DNA of 64,000 bases. Origin: Bacteroidota bacterium (lineage in GTDB: Bacteria; Bacteroidota; Bacteroidia; AKYH767-A; 2013-40CM-41-45). Below, piece after piece: positions 45,154-53,288 of the stretch (within the stretch, counting starts at the first letter, position 1; each line of letters begins with the position of its first letter). Both the position numbers and the translations under genes were made by a program. Under the pieces are notes generated by a model. It had not been told where the DNA came from. It saw only the letters and a program-made list of their open reading frames with translations, and did not search any database. Where the stretch lies: positions 62,001 through 126,000 of the forward strand of contig QQVM01000004.1 of the NCBI GenBank assembly GCA_003389385.1, in the 5' to 3' direction.

Positions 45154-45789
45154 TTATTTTTTCTTTTCGTCCTTTGCAGGCGCTGCAGCAGCAGCAGCAG
45201 CAGGCGCTGCAGCAGCAGCAGGTGCAGGTTCAGCAGCAGCGGCCACAACACGTGTTGTTTTAACTGCTGTAATAACGCTTGAAGGGGAATCCAGCAATTC
45301 AACTCCTTCGAGTTCAATGTCGCGCACTCTGATGTCATCTCCGATATTGAGATTGTCAATTTTCACTTCAATGTGATCAGGGAGGTGCTTTGGCAATGCT
45401 GAAATTTTAAGCTTCCTCAGTTTATTGATAAGAAGTCCACCGGCGCGCACACCCGGAGCGTTTCCGCTCACTTTCACAGGCACGTGCATGCTAACTTCTT
45501 TTTCTTCATTCAGTTCGAGGAAGTCAATGTGTTGAATCCTGTCTGTCACTGCATGAAACTGAATATCTTTCATGATAGCCTTGTACACTTTGCCGTCGAC
45601 GTTCAATTCAACTGTGTATGCGTTAGGTGTGTACACCAGGTTTTTCAGGGCAAGGACCGGCGTACTGAAATGGACCTGTTCTGATCCACCGTAAAGCACA
45701 CACGGAACCATACCCTCTGCCCGCAGTTTTTTTGTCTCCTGCTTTGATTGAGCTGCTCTCTTTGTTCCGTTAATTGAAATTGATTTCAT
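45154..45789 (-). CDS. rplY: Ribosomal protein L25 (Ctc form) with Ala-rich tail
   Basis: A 211-residue two-domain L25/Ctc protein that binds 5S rRNA. The L25 domain begins SISINGTKR and includes VLYGGSEQVHF. The C-terminal TL5-like domain contains HVPVKVSGNAPGVRAGG and DIEVKIDNL. The last 35 residues are a low-complexity Ala/Pro run ending DEKKK, encoded by repeated GCA/GCT/GCC codons, longer than in most L25 proteins. It lies 35 nt downstream of prs and before pth. Confidence 0.95.
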   Translation of the reverse strand: MKSISINGTKRAAQSKQETKKLRAEGMVPCVLYGGSEQVHFSTPVLALKNLVYTPNAYTVELNVDGKVYKAIMKDIQFHAVTDRIQHIDFLELNEEKEVSMHVPVKVSGNAPGVRAGGLLINKLRKLKISALPKHLPDHIEVKIDNLNIGDDIRVRDIELEGVELLDSPSSVITAVKTTRVVAAAAEPAPAAAAAPAAAAAAAPAKDEKKK

Positions 45790-45824
45790 TTTGTTTGTTT
45801 GATTTAATAGATGTTTGGATTTAT

Positions 45825-46757
45825 TTACACTAAGAATAATTTGCTGATTGATTCGTATACGTACACCCTGCGGATGATTCTTGCAAACAGATCAGCCGTA
45901 GGAATCACTTTAATTTTATCGTTGCCCGGCTTCACAGGCAATGTGTCAGTGACGACAAGTTCAGTGAGTCGTGAGTTGTTGATGCGCTCATACGCTTTCC
46001 CGGATAGTACCGGATGTGTACAGAATGCTCTCACGCTGTTGGCGCCTTTGTCGAAGAGCATTTCAGCTGCGGTGGTCAGTGTGCCTGCAGTGTCCACGAT
46101 GTCATCCACGAGGATAATATCCCGGCCTTCCACATCACCGATTACAGTCATGGTTCCGATCTCGTTTGCCTTCTTTCTCTGCTTGTCGCAGATAACCATT
46201 TCCGCATTGAAATACTTGGCATATCCTCTTGCACGGTTTACACCACCCATGTCAGGAGCGGCTATGCAGAGGTTTTTCAGGTTGAGTGATTCTATGTAAG
46301 GAACGAACAGTGATGAAGGCTCAAGATGGTCAACGGGAATATCGAAGAAGCCCTGAATCTGCGGTGCATGCAGATCCATAGTCATGATGCGGGTGATCCC
46401 GGCAGTCTGAAGCAGGTTCGCCACAAGCTTCGCTGCGATTGCTACCCTTGGTTTGTCTTTCCGGTCCGACCTTGCGTACCCGAAATAAGGTACTACCGCA
46501 GTGATGTAGTGGGCTGATGCCCTTTTCGCTGCATCGATCAGCAACAGGAGCTCCATGAGATTGTCTGCGGGAGCAAAAGTTGACTGAATTATGAACACAT
46601 CGCAACCTCTTACGGATTCATCGAATGAAGGAGAGAATTCGCCGTCGCTGAACTTAGCGACATTGACCTCACCCAAAGGAAGTCCGTAAGCCAATGCTAT
46701 TTTTTCGGCCAGATAATGCGTGGCAGTACCTGAAAACAGTTTAACCGTGCGTTCCAT
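45825..46757 (-). CDS. prs: Ribose-phosphate pyrophosphokinase
   Basis: A 310-residue PRPP synthetase that makes 5-phosphoribosyl-1-pyrophosphate for purine, pyrimidine, His and Trp synthesis. Diagnostic segments are SDGEF near the N-terminus, the ATP-binding FGYARSDRKDKPR, the divalent-cation motif MDLHAPQIQGFF, and the PRPP-binding DDIVDTAGT. I start at ATG 46757, which gives MERTVKLFSG; the longer reading would need a TTG at 46778. It heads prs-rplY-pth and is divergent from tRNA-Leu. Confidence 0.96.
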   Translation of the reverse strand: MERTVKLFSGTATHYLAEKIALAYGLPLGEVNVAKFSDGEFSPSFDESVRGCDVFIIQSTFAPADNLMELLLLIDAAKRASAHYITAVVPYFGYARSDRKDKPRVAIAAKLVANLLQTAGITRIMTMDLHAPQIQGFFDIPVDHLEPSSLFVPYIESLNLKNLCIAAPDMGGVNRARGYAKYFNAEMVICDKQRKKANEIGTMTVIGDVEGRDIILVDDIVDTAGTLTTAAEMLFDKGANSVRAFCTHPVLSGKAYERINNSRLTELVVTDTLPVKPGNDKIKVIPTADLFARIIRRVYVYESISKLFLV

Positions 46758-46939
46758 CAGCTTTTTTTGGGGATGCAAAGAAAAGAAAATCAGGCGGATC
46801 AGTCAAGCCTGAAATGCCATTTCATCAATAAATTAACCCTCATTATCAGTCATTTTCGTGCTTTTTCATCAATGTAAGCAGGGAAGTTTTCAAAACCTGA
46901 AATAATCCATATTTTCGCAGGCTTGCTTGAAGGATCATT

Positions 46940-47023
46940 GCCCGGGTGGCGGAATTGGTAGACGCGCTGGTCTCAAACACCAGTGATAGCAATATCGTAT
47001 CGGTTCGACCCCGATCCCGGGTA
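46940..47023 (+). tRNA. tRNA-Leu (anticodon CAA)
   Basis: The sequence folds as a class II tRNA of 84 nt: acceptor GCCCGGG against CCCGGGT, a D arm, an anticodon stem CTGGT/ACCAG with loop CTCAAAC giving anticodon CAA, a long variable arm with stem GATA/TATC, and a T arm ATCGG/CCGAT with TTCGACC. The 3' CCA is not encoded; ACA follows. The outermost acceptor pair is G-T. Confidence 0.95.
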
Positions 47024-47030
47024 CATTTTT

Positions 47031-47074
47031 CCTCCGTAATTTATTCATTTAGAATATCTTGCGGAGGTTTTTTT
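47031..47074 (+). terminator. Terminator after tRNA-Leu
   Basis: CCTCCG (47031-47036) pairs with CGGAGG (47062-47067) across a 25-nt loop, followed by seven T's. The long loop makes it weaker than the others here. Confidence 0.65.
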
Positions 47075-47115
47075 ATTTAGGGGGCAGTATAGGGGACAGT
47101 TTATTGCAATTTATT

Positions 47116-48348
47116 TTAACTACTTTCTTTTTCAGAAAAAATTTCTTCAATGAGGAAATAGATTATCAATAAATATGACCCGTACATGTATACCGGCAGA
47201 GGCGGAAGGTAGAGTATGTATGAGAGCGATGCTGCAGATATCAGCAATATTGCTTTCATGTTCTTTCTGTATATGAAAAATGAAAATATGATCAGTCCGC
47301 ACAGAGTTGACAAATAACTTAAACTAAGCGAGCTCCTGAAGTGCCCAAAACCAAATGACTGAAAGTAATTCAATGCAGCATTACGAAGAATCATCAATGG
47401 CTCTTCCTTTGCGATTTGTGTATACTCTCTCAAACACCATTCTGATTCAGCAAAGAAGACTGAAGCATCATACATTCCCGGTTTGCTCTGATAGTCGAAT
47501 TGTTTTCCTGTATGCTTCCTGTATGCGTTCCAGGCGACAGTGTCGCTGAAGCCTTGTACATACTCATTCGGATAAGCCCCGAGAGAAACATACATTATAT
47601 GTCCGGGATGTTTATGTTCAGTGTGAGGATAAAAAAACCAAACCAGTACAAGGAAGATTGAGAATGCTCCCCAGCGGCGTAACCTTCGGATGTGCTCAGG
47701 AAATAATAGCAGACATACAATGATGACCAATATTGATGTTGAACGTATGTGAAACATTAATGCAAACAAAATTGCGGTCAGGTAAAGAAATCCTACTGAA
47801 TAATTTTTTCGCCTCAGCAGGATAATTGCAATTGCTGAAGGAACTACCTGCCAGAAATAATAGAATGGATAAATCGCATAGTAAACAACAAAGGGATTAA
47901 TGATATAAAGAAAAAAGAAAAGCAGTTTTTGCCTGGAGCTTTTCAGCTGAATCAGAATCAGGAATGATAAAAGGGAGTGAATGAGCAGCTGAAATAATTT
48001 TACTGCGGCAATGTCTCCCATCCAAGGGAATAGCCAGGTGGAGACAAGCACAATAAAAATATATCCCTTTTGATTCAAGCTGTAAGACCTGGAATCATCC
48101 GGCTCTCTGTTGAATTTGAATTTATTTAAACTGCGAATTCTTTCTTTGTCATCCTCAATTTGATTGATTCTTCTGAGGGAATCAGCATCTGCAGGACTGA
48201 AATTCCAGTCAAAATTTGTGTTGAGTATGGCTGACCCGGAAAAATATGGGGTGGTGAATTCCGGTATCATCATTCGGCCATTGTCCATGATACGGCCAAT
48301 AAACACAGTCAGAACAAGAATAAATAAAAGCTGAATTGCATTTTTCAT
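47116..48348 (-). CDS. Polytopic membrane protein, unknown
   Basis: A 410-residue inner-membrane protein with roughly ten hydrophobic segments and a large early loop (about residues 25-85) that includes an acidic/basic stretch. The general look, with a short TM, a long extracytoplasmic loop and then a helix bundle, resembles glycosyltransferases of the dolichyl-mannose type or O-antigen polymerase-like proteins, but I see no decisive motif. It lies between tRNA-Leu and guaD on the minus strand. It has no obvious link to purine metabolism. Confidence 0.68.
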   Translation of the reverse strand: MKNAIQLLFILVLTVFIGRIMDNGRMMIPEFTTPYFSGSAILNTNFDWNFSPADADSLRRINQIEDDKERIRSLNKFKFNREPDDSRSYSLNQKGYIFIVLVSTWLFPWMGDIAAVKLFQLLIHSLLSFLILIQLKSSRQKLLFFFLYIINPFVVYYAIYPFYYFWQVVPSAIAIILLRRKNYSVGFLYLTAILFALMFHIRSTSILVIIVCLLLFPEHIRRLRRWGAFSIFLVLVWFFYPHTEHKHPGHIMYVSLGAYPNEYVQGFSDTVAWNAYRKHTGKQFDYQSKPGMYDASVFFAESEWCLREYTQIAKEEPLMILRNAALNYFQSFGFGHFRSSLSLSYLSTLCGLIIFSFFIYRKNMKAILLISAASLSYILYLPPLPVYMYGSYLLIIYFLIEEIFSEKESS

Positions 48349-48384
48349 CTGTCATTTTGAAAAGAATTCAAGTTAGTCCCGTAA

Positions 48385-48861
48385 TCAATAATCTATCTTG
48401 TCCGGTTTGATGATCCAGTCCCGGAATACTTGCTTTGCTTCTGCATCTGGCACATGTTCCATACGGATTTTACGGTCATGCGGAGGCACATTGATTTCAT
48501 CATATATAAACGCGTCATCAAAACCTGCTGCCGCGGCCTCATCCCTGCTGTTTGCAAAATATACCACTTCAGGTCTTGCCCAGTAAATTGCTCCAAGGCA
48601 CATGGGGCAAGGCTCGCAGCTTGTATAAATTTCACAGCCATCAAGTTGGAAGTCATTCAGGTTTTTACAGGCATCCCGTATGGCCACTACTTCAGCATGT
48701 GCCGTCGGGTCATTGCTGGAAGTCACCATGTTTGACCCTTTTCCTATAATAATGCCATCTTTAACAATCACACAGCCGAAAGGGCCGCCTACATTGCTAT
48801 TACTTCCTTGTCTTGAAAGTGCAATAGCTTCCTTCATAAAAATTGCCTGAAACTTTTTCAT
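48385..48861 (-). CDS. guaD: Guanine deaminase
   Basis: A 158-residue deaminase of the cytidine-deaminase superfamily that converts guanine to xanthine. The zinc site is HAE (His55, Glu57) with PCPMC (Cys85, Cys88). The surrounding stretches DPTAHAEVVAIR and SCEPCPMCLGAIYWARP, and FDDAFIYDEI near the end, match the Bacillus-type GuaD closely, unlike tRNA adenosine deaminase, which usually lacks that C-terminal part. It is 36 nt upstream of the membrane protein gene, and divergent from xdhC, at the edge of the purine cluster. Confidence 0.9.
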   Translation of the reverse strand: MKKFQAIFMKEAIALSRQGSNSNVGGPFGCVIVKDGIIIGKGSNMVTSSNDPTAHAEVVAIRDACKNLNDFQLDGCEIYTSCEPCPMCLGAIYWARPEVVYFANSRDEAAAAGFDDAFIYDEINVPPHDRKIRMEHVPDAEAKQVFRDWIIKPDKIDY

Positions 48862-48883
48862 CTGTTTAATCCTTGATTTAATG

Positions 48884-48891
48884 CAAATCTA
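48884..48891 (-). promoter_or_regulatory. Candidate -7 promoter box for guaD
   Basis: The minus strand reads TAGATTTG, an exact TAnnTTTG, 22 nt upstream of guaD's ATG. The -33 position 19 nt further upstream has TGG rather than TTG. Confidence 0.45.
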
Positions 48892-48957
48892 AATCTCTTC
48901 CAGTAAAATGCCATTTAAAATAATAAATTTACATTTAACCGGGAATTTATTTTTTCA

Positions 48958-49767
48958 GTGAAGAAACAGGAAAGCATATACAAGAAACTTACAGAGGCTG
49001 AACTCGCTGGTAAGAGAGCTGCTTTATGTGTGATCACAGGAGTGAGAGGCAGTACGCCAAGATCAGTGGGCGCCAAGATGATTGTCTACGAGGATGGAAA
49101 CATTTTTGGTAGCGTGGGTGGGGGAGACCTCGAGAAAAGTGTGATTGAAAATGCGCTGAAAGCGATACAAAACTCAAAAGCTGAAACGTTTCGTCATGAT
49201 TTACTTCACCAGCACAGCATGTGCTGTGGTGGCAGCGTGGACATTTTTATTGAACCAATTCAGAGGAAGAATAAACTTTACATTTTCGGGGCCGGACATA
49301 CCGGCCATGCGCTTGCTCAACATGCCGTCCATCTCGATTTTGAAGTGGTACTGATAGATGAACGCCGGGAATATATTGATTCGATTCACATCGAGGACAT
49401 CAATAAACTTCCTCTTCATTACAAAGAAGCCTTAACATTACTTCCCTTTGATCAACATACTTACATCTGTGTGATGACCTACAGTCATCAGCATGACCGG
49501 GACATTCTGGCTTATTGCATTACTAAACCTTGGGCATATCTGGGCATGATCGGCAGTAGGAGAAAAGTGGAATTAACTAAAAAGATGTTTACCGCAGCTG
49601 GAATTGCTGATAAAGAACTACTGGAAAAAGTTGACATGCCTATGGGAATTGAGATTGAAGCTGAAACTCCGCATGAGATTGCCATCAGCATTCTGGCGAA
49701 GTTGGTAAACGTAAAGAGAAATTCAATTTCGAAAAGTCCTGCATCGGCAAGTTCAATTTCCAGTTAA
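48958..49767 (+). CDS. xdhC: XdhC-family xanthine dehydrogenase accessory protein
   Basis: A 269-residue XdhC/CoxI-type protein that helps load sulfurated molybdenum cofactor into xanthine dehydrogenase. The N-terminal part has the conserved GSTPRSVGAKM, VGGGDLE and MCCGGSVDIFIEP segments. The C-terminal Rossmann part begins at about residue 104 with YIFGAGHTGHALA and continues to GMIGSRRKV. The start codon is GTG at 48958; no upstream ATG precedes the conserved domain. It is divergent from guaD, 96 nt apart, and convergent overall with the xdh operon, so it appears to be expressed from a separate transcript from xdhAB. Confidence 0.93.
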   Translation: MKKQESIYKKLTEAELAGKRAALCVITGVRGSTPRSVGAKMIVYEDGNIFGSVGGGDLEKSVIENALKAIQNSKAETFRHDLLHQHSMCCGGSVDIFIEPIQRKNKLYIFGAGHTGHALAQHAVHLDFEVVLIDERREYIDSIHIEDINKLPLHYKEALTLLPFDQHTYICVMTYSHQHDRDILAYCITKPWAYLGMIGSRRKVELTKKMFTAAGIADKELLEKVDMPMGIEIEAETPHEIAISILAKLVNVKRNSISKSPASASSISS

Positions 49768-49834
49768 AGGTTGATTTCATTTTATCAAACCAAAGTTTTA
49801 TTCAGACTCTTTAAATTGTTCTAGTAATTTTTCA

Positions 49835-50713
49835 ATGAGAATATCAACTGTTGTTGTTTTAAGCTTTATCCTGATTCATACTTCTGCCTTTGCACAGGAT
49901 CTGATTGTCAATTCAGCAGGAGATTCCTTGAATTGTAAAATAATAAGAATAAAAGACAAGCATATATTTTTTTCTTTCAGTAGCAATAATGAAGTGAAGC
50001 AGGGCATCATCCAGCTTCAGCAGGTTCGTTATTATCAGGAAGGTTTTTATCCGAATTCTGAAATTATATTCAGCAGACCATTCCTCGGTGAAAGTAATTA
50101 CAAATTTAGAATAGGTGCTTACGGAGGCTGGAGTTATCTCCTGGCAAGAATCAATGAGAATATCAATTCAGATTTGCTGTCATATATGAAGGATTTGAAA
50201 TCCGGTTATCACTATGGAGCGGATTTTACAGTATTTAAATCTGAGAACATTGGTTTCGGTGGAAAATATTCCATGTTCCGTACAAGCAATCAGCTGGAAA
50301 ACGTATATGTGGTAAGCACTACAAACGGACAAATTCGAACTGGAATTCTCAGAGACGATATACGCATTCAGTATTTCGGACCTGCAATATGTACAAGGCT
50401 CAATACTTCAAATCCGAATGCCAATGTCTTGCTTGATTTCTCATTGGGCTATATGACATACAAAAATAATGCGACATTAATTGAAGATTTTACTTTGCAG
50501 AGTGATGCATTGGGACTGATGTGGAATGTGGGAATTGATAAGCCCATAGATGAAAACCTGGTTTTAGGAATTTTTCTTGCTTTTAAATTCGGAGCTTTGC
50601 GGTATTACGATTATCAGGATCAAAATCAAATCAGGAGAATTGAACTTGATGAAGATAATTATGAAAATATAACAAGGATTGATTTGTCAATTGGTTTGAG
50701 GTGGAGGAAATGA
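49835..50713 (+). CDS. Exported beta-barrel protein, unknown
   Basis: A 292-residue exported protein. A signal peptide ends near SAFAQ. It then opens with a small beta domain (DLIVNSAGDSLNCKIIRI...), common in Bacteroidota outer-membrane proteins, followed by an alternating strand pattern and a terminal barrel-like strand, DLSIGLRWRK. I do not know its substrate. Its stop TGA overlaps the next gene's ATG by the ATGA pattern, and the next gene encodes a T9SS tail-like domain. It lies between xdhC and the purine operon but shows no sign of being a transporter. Confidence 0.75.
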   Translation: MRISTVVVLSFILIHTSAFAQDLIVNSAGDSLNCKIIRIKDKHIFFSFSSNNEVKQGIIQLQQVRYYQEGFYPNSEIIFSRPFLGESNYKFRIGAYGGWSYLLARINENINSDLLSYMKDLKSGYHYGADFTVFKSENIGFGGKYSMFRTSNQLENVYVVSTTNGQIRTGILRDDIRIQYFGPAICTRLNTSNPNANVLLDFSLGYMTYKNNATLIEDFTLQSDALGLMWNVGIDKPIDENLVLGIFLAFKFGALRYYDYQDQNQIRRIELDEDNYENITRIDLSIGLRWRK

Positions 50714-50958
50714 TAGTTGAAGATCCTTCAAATGGATTTACAAGCATTGATGTGATTTCAAGGAATGCAAGTACTATCGAGCTTCGAATCTGCGATATGC
50801 CTGGCAGAGAAATTTATTCCGAACGAAAAGCCAACACACATAGTGATAAATTTACATTTCACCTGGACACACGATCATGGAGTCCGGGAATTTATATATA
50901 CACGCTTGAGTCGAAAGGAAAGAAAATAAGCAGGCAACTCATGGTTGCCAATGATTAA
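50710..50958 (+). CDS. Free-standing T9SS type A sorting-domain-like protein
   Basis: An 82-residue product with no signal peptide that looks like an isolated type IX sorting domain. It starts IVEDPSNGFTSIDV (compare the usual IYPNPxxG start), then ELRICDMPGREIY, a strand pair and a closing VAND. The ATG overlaps the upstream stop in an ATGA junction. A GTG three codons earlier is possible, and a GGAGGAA run immediately upstream (50703-50709) is a strong ribosome binding site. Sorting domains normally sit at the end of a secreted protein, so a free-standing one should not be exported by itself. Decay, a frameshift or real separate translation are all possible. Confidence 0.65.
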   Translation: MIVEDPSNGFTSIDVISRNASTIELRICDMPGREIYSERKANTHSDKFTFHLDTRSWSPGIYIYTLESKGKKISRQLMVAND

Positions 50959-50981
50959 AATTATTCAAGAGCGGAATAATT
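50959..50981. repeat. Inverted repeat between the tail gene and the CitE-like gene
   Basis: AATTATTC and GAATAATT flank a 7-nt loop between convergent genes. It lacks a GC-rich stem and T tract, so it is at best a weak terminator. Confidence 0.35.
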
Positions 50982-50990
50982 GCCAGGTTA

Positions 50991-52427
50991 TCACACCTTC
51001 ACTCCACGTCTTCCCTGAAGAATCCTGTAGAAAGATCTGGAGCGTATCTCTTCAATGCTTAATCCTGTTACCAGGGCTTCTTCTTCTGTGATGGCGCCGG
51101 AGTTCAAGGCGCGAAGGAAATAATTCAAAAGTCCCTGGCCAGTGGCGGCATCATCAAATATGTCTCCTGATAAAGTCGCTTGCGCTGCTTTTTCTACAAA
51201 GTGTTTCAGACGGACTGCGGCATCTTCGTAACTCTCCAAAAAGAAATTATAAACAGCCGCATAACGCATTGGAAGTTGGGCAGGGTTGAGATCCCATCCC
51301 TGGTAAAGCCCGTTGCGAAGTGAATGTGTACTATGTCCGTAGCATAGTTTCCATGCACGGTGAACAACGGCGGTGTTCTCCTTAATTTGTTCCGGACTTA
51401 GATTATCTCCTTTGTGCGGACCAATTGGCATTACATTGGTTGCTCCGTCAGATAAAAATATTCCTGTTCCGCCCAGTGCTACTTTAGTCATGTGATGAGC
51501 AAAGTCGCAAACCGGATGATCCATTGTCTGATACTTGGCTGTGATATTCGCGGATGCGGTATAGTCGTAAGTGCCGAAGTGAGCTGCAATGCAACGACCT
51601 TTTCCGGCCATGATAAGACGACGCAATGGATTTCTTCCCTCGGAATCCATGACAGCCTGAGTGGCTTCCACCATCATTTCCAGTTTTAAAGAACCGGATT
51701 CCATTTTGAATGCATCTTCAATGATCTCGAAAAATTTCACCAGCGCTTCGATCTGTTCAGGAATGGTGACTTTGGGAAGCATCACGATGAAATTATCCGG
51801 CAGTTTCCCTCTGGTTTCGCTGAGCAGAGTGCTCAGGAATATATCAAGCGTTCTCAGTCCTCTGTGTTTGAGGTCTTCTGTAAATGGTTTTATTCTGATG
51901 CCGATGAATGGTGATACCGTTTTTTCCTTCATGGCTCGTGCCAGTTCCATTGCAGCATTCACAGCAGTAGAATCCTCTTCTTCGTCAGGCCTGTTGCCAA
52001 AACCATCCTCAAAGTCAATGCGGAAATCTTCCACCGGCTCACGCTGTAACTTTGCAACAATTTTTTCATAAACGGTAAAAGCAAGCCATGCCGGATCTTT
52101 CTTACGTGCTGCCGGACTCATTTTTTCTAGCTTGGTCTTCAGCGAGTCTATTTCAGACTGCACTGTCGGAAGAGATTCATGTCCCTGCAGCTCCAGCACT
52201 CTTGCAAGCACAGTGAAATCAGGAGCATAAGTGCGAAGACTTCTCAATGCGATCTCACCCATCTTGGAGGCAGAATCGTATTTGTAAAGATTAGCTCCTC
52301 CATACACAGTGTGCACAGCCTGCCTGTCGGGTTTGTCACCCGGATAGATTTTTTGAAAAGCGAGATTTGCGTTTCGCAATTCGCTGAATATTTTTTCTCC
52401 TGCAGATTGAGTGATTACAGTTTTCAT
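50991..52427 (-). CDS. CitE/malate-synthase-like TIM-barrel protein (DUF6986-like), last gene of the purine operon
   Basis: A 478-residue soluble protein I place in the HpcH/CitE/malate-synthase-like superfamily, probably DUF6986 (recalled, not checked). Motifs in order: RIDFEDG at 136-142, RIKPF at 178-182, MLPK at 216-219, LEMMVE at 249-254 and AAHFGTYDYTAS at 281-292. These sit on successive barrel strands and provide the acidic Mg-binding and Arg/Lys substrate residues seen in citramalate, malyl or CoA-ester lyases. It follows uraH by 21 nt and ends the operon. Enzymes of this fold handle glyoxylate, the expected C2 end product of ureidoglycolate breakdown. A role in that last step is inference. 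Confidence 0.78.
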   Translation of the reverse strand: MKTVITQSAGEKIFSELRNANLAFQKIYPGDKPDRQAVHTVYGGANLYKYDSASKMGEIALRSLRTYAPDFTVLARVLELQGHESLPTVQSEIDSLKTKLEKMSPAARKKDPAWLAFTVYEKIVAKLQREPVEDFRIDFEDGFGNRPDEEEDSTAVNAAMELARAMKEKTVSPFIGIRIKPFTEDLKHRGLRTLDIFLSTLLSETRGKLPDNFIVMLPKVTIPEQIEALVKFFEIIEDAFKMESGSLKLEMMVEATQAVMDSEGRNPLRRLIMAGKGRCIAAHFGTYDYTASANITAKYQTMDHPVCDFAHHMTKVALGGTGIFLSDGATNVMPIGPHKGDNLSPEQIKENTAVVHRAWKLCYGHSTHSLRNGLYQGWDLNPAQLPMRYAAVYNFFLESYEDAAVRLKHFVEKAAQATLSGDIFDDAATGQGLLNYFLRALNSGAITEEEALVTGLSIEEIRSRSFYRILQGRRGVKV

Positions 52428-52448
52428 CTTTCAATTTCTATTATTCAT

Positions 52449-52787
52449 TCAACTCCCCCGGTAAGTGGAATAACCAAAAGGATTCAACAGCAATGGCACA
52501 TGGTAATGCTCGGTTCCGCTGATTTCAAATGTGATTTCTATATATGGATAAAATGTCTTTATGTTTTTGCTCTTGTAATAATCTCCGGTTTCAAAACGCA
52601 GACGATATATTCCTGATTCCAATGTTTTATTACTTACCAGATCACTGATTCTTCCGTCTTTGTTTGTGATTCCCTTGGCGACAAATTCAAAACTATTTTG
52701 CAGATTGAGTTTTTCCAGGTAGGTATTGACCCCTTCTGCCGGTTTTCCGACTGAAGTGTCAAGTATATGAGTGGTGATTTGGCTCAT
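52449..52787 (-). CDS. uraH: 5-Hydroxyisourate hydrolase
   Basis: A 112-residue transthyretin-like hydrolase that converts 5-hydroxyisourate to OHCU. The N-terminus has THILDTSVGKPAEGV, with the conserved first His, and the C-terminus ends in the family signature YRGS. A second conserved His is in HYHVPLLL. The length is standard. Its ATG overlaps the uraD stop by 4 nt (ATGA), so it is translationally coupled. Confidence 0.96.
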   Translation of the reverse strand: MSQITTHILDTSVGKPAEGVNTYLEKLNLQNSFEFVAKGITNKDGRISDLVSNKTLESGIYRLRFETGDYYKSKNIKTFYPYIEITFEISGTEHYHVPLLLNPFGYSTYRGS

Positions 52788-53287
52788 GCGAACATTTTTG
52801 TAATTCTCAGTCGTGTGATTTTGTGTTGCTCAGCAGCGGCAATTCTTATTTCACTGTAACGGTCATTGTTCATTCTTTCATTGAGTATACCCAACATTTC
52901 TTCGGCCCTCTTTCCGCTTGCGTAAACTATGAAAATAAATCCAAATTTTTCTTCGTAATCCCTGTTTCCCTCTGCCAGCGCCTGTAAAATCTTCATGTCC
53001 GCGTTTTTTACTCCGGATTGCTCATCACCGGCCATGTTCGAAGTGGATGCGAACTTTTTAGCAAGACTCTCAATGTCTCCGATTTTCGGATGATGATGAA
53101 ATGATTCCAGCCAATCTTCTTCGTTCGTCTGTTCCCAGCATTTGTCTGCTATTTCAAGCATCTGATCAAGTCCATTGAAGGGACGGCTTGACAACATGCA
53201 ATTTACCCAATTGCGTGAGCCGCAGCATCTGGAAAGTTCTTCCCTGATCTGCTCTTCGTTCTTGCTGTTGAATTCAGAAATATCCAT
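52784..53287 (-). CDS. uraD: OHCU decarboxylase
   Basis: A 167-residue enzyme that decarboxylates 2-oxo-4-hydroxy-4-carboxy-5-ureidoimidazoline to (S)-allantoin. The catalytic His lies in HHHPKIGD near residue 68, and the substrate loop KYNSDG-like segment is replaced by EEKFGFIFIVYASG, as in many bacterial members. I start at ATG 53287, because the longer reading overlaps the allantoicase gene; from 53287 there is a 1-nt gap to that gene's stop. Overlap with uraH (ATGA) is at the other end. Confidence 0.94.
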   Translation of the reverse strand: MDISEFNSKNEEQIREELSRCCGSRNWVNCMLSSRPFNGLDQMLEIADKCWEQTNEEDWLESFHHHPKIGDIESLAKKFASTSNMAGDEQSGVKNADMKILQALAEGNRDYEEKFGFIFIVYASGKRAEEMLGILNERMNNDRYSEIRIAAAEQHKITRLRITKMFA

Positions 53288-53288
53288 G

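Noticed and set aside
45080-45376. An Ala-rich plus-strand reading frame opposite rplY
   Set aside because: It is the reverse shadow of the GCA-rich rplY tail and has no support of its own.
46779-46939. Other tRNA or small RNA genes near tRNA-Leu
   Set aside because: I found no second cloverleaf or clear small RNA in the gap before tRNA-Leu.
48958-49767. xdhC as part of the minus-strand purine operon
   Set aside because: It lies on the opposite strand, about 10 kb from xdhA, so it cannot share that transcript.
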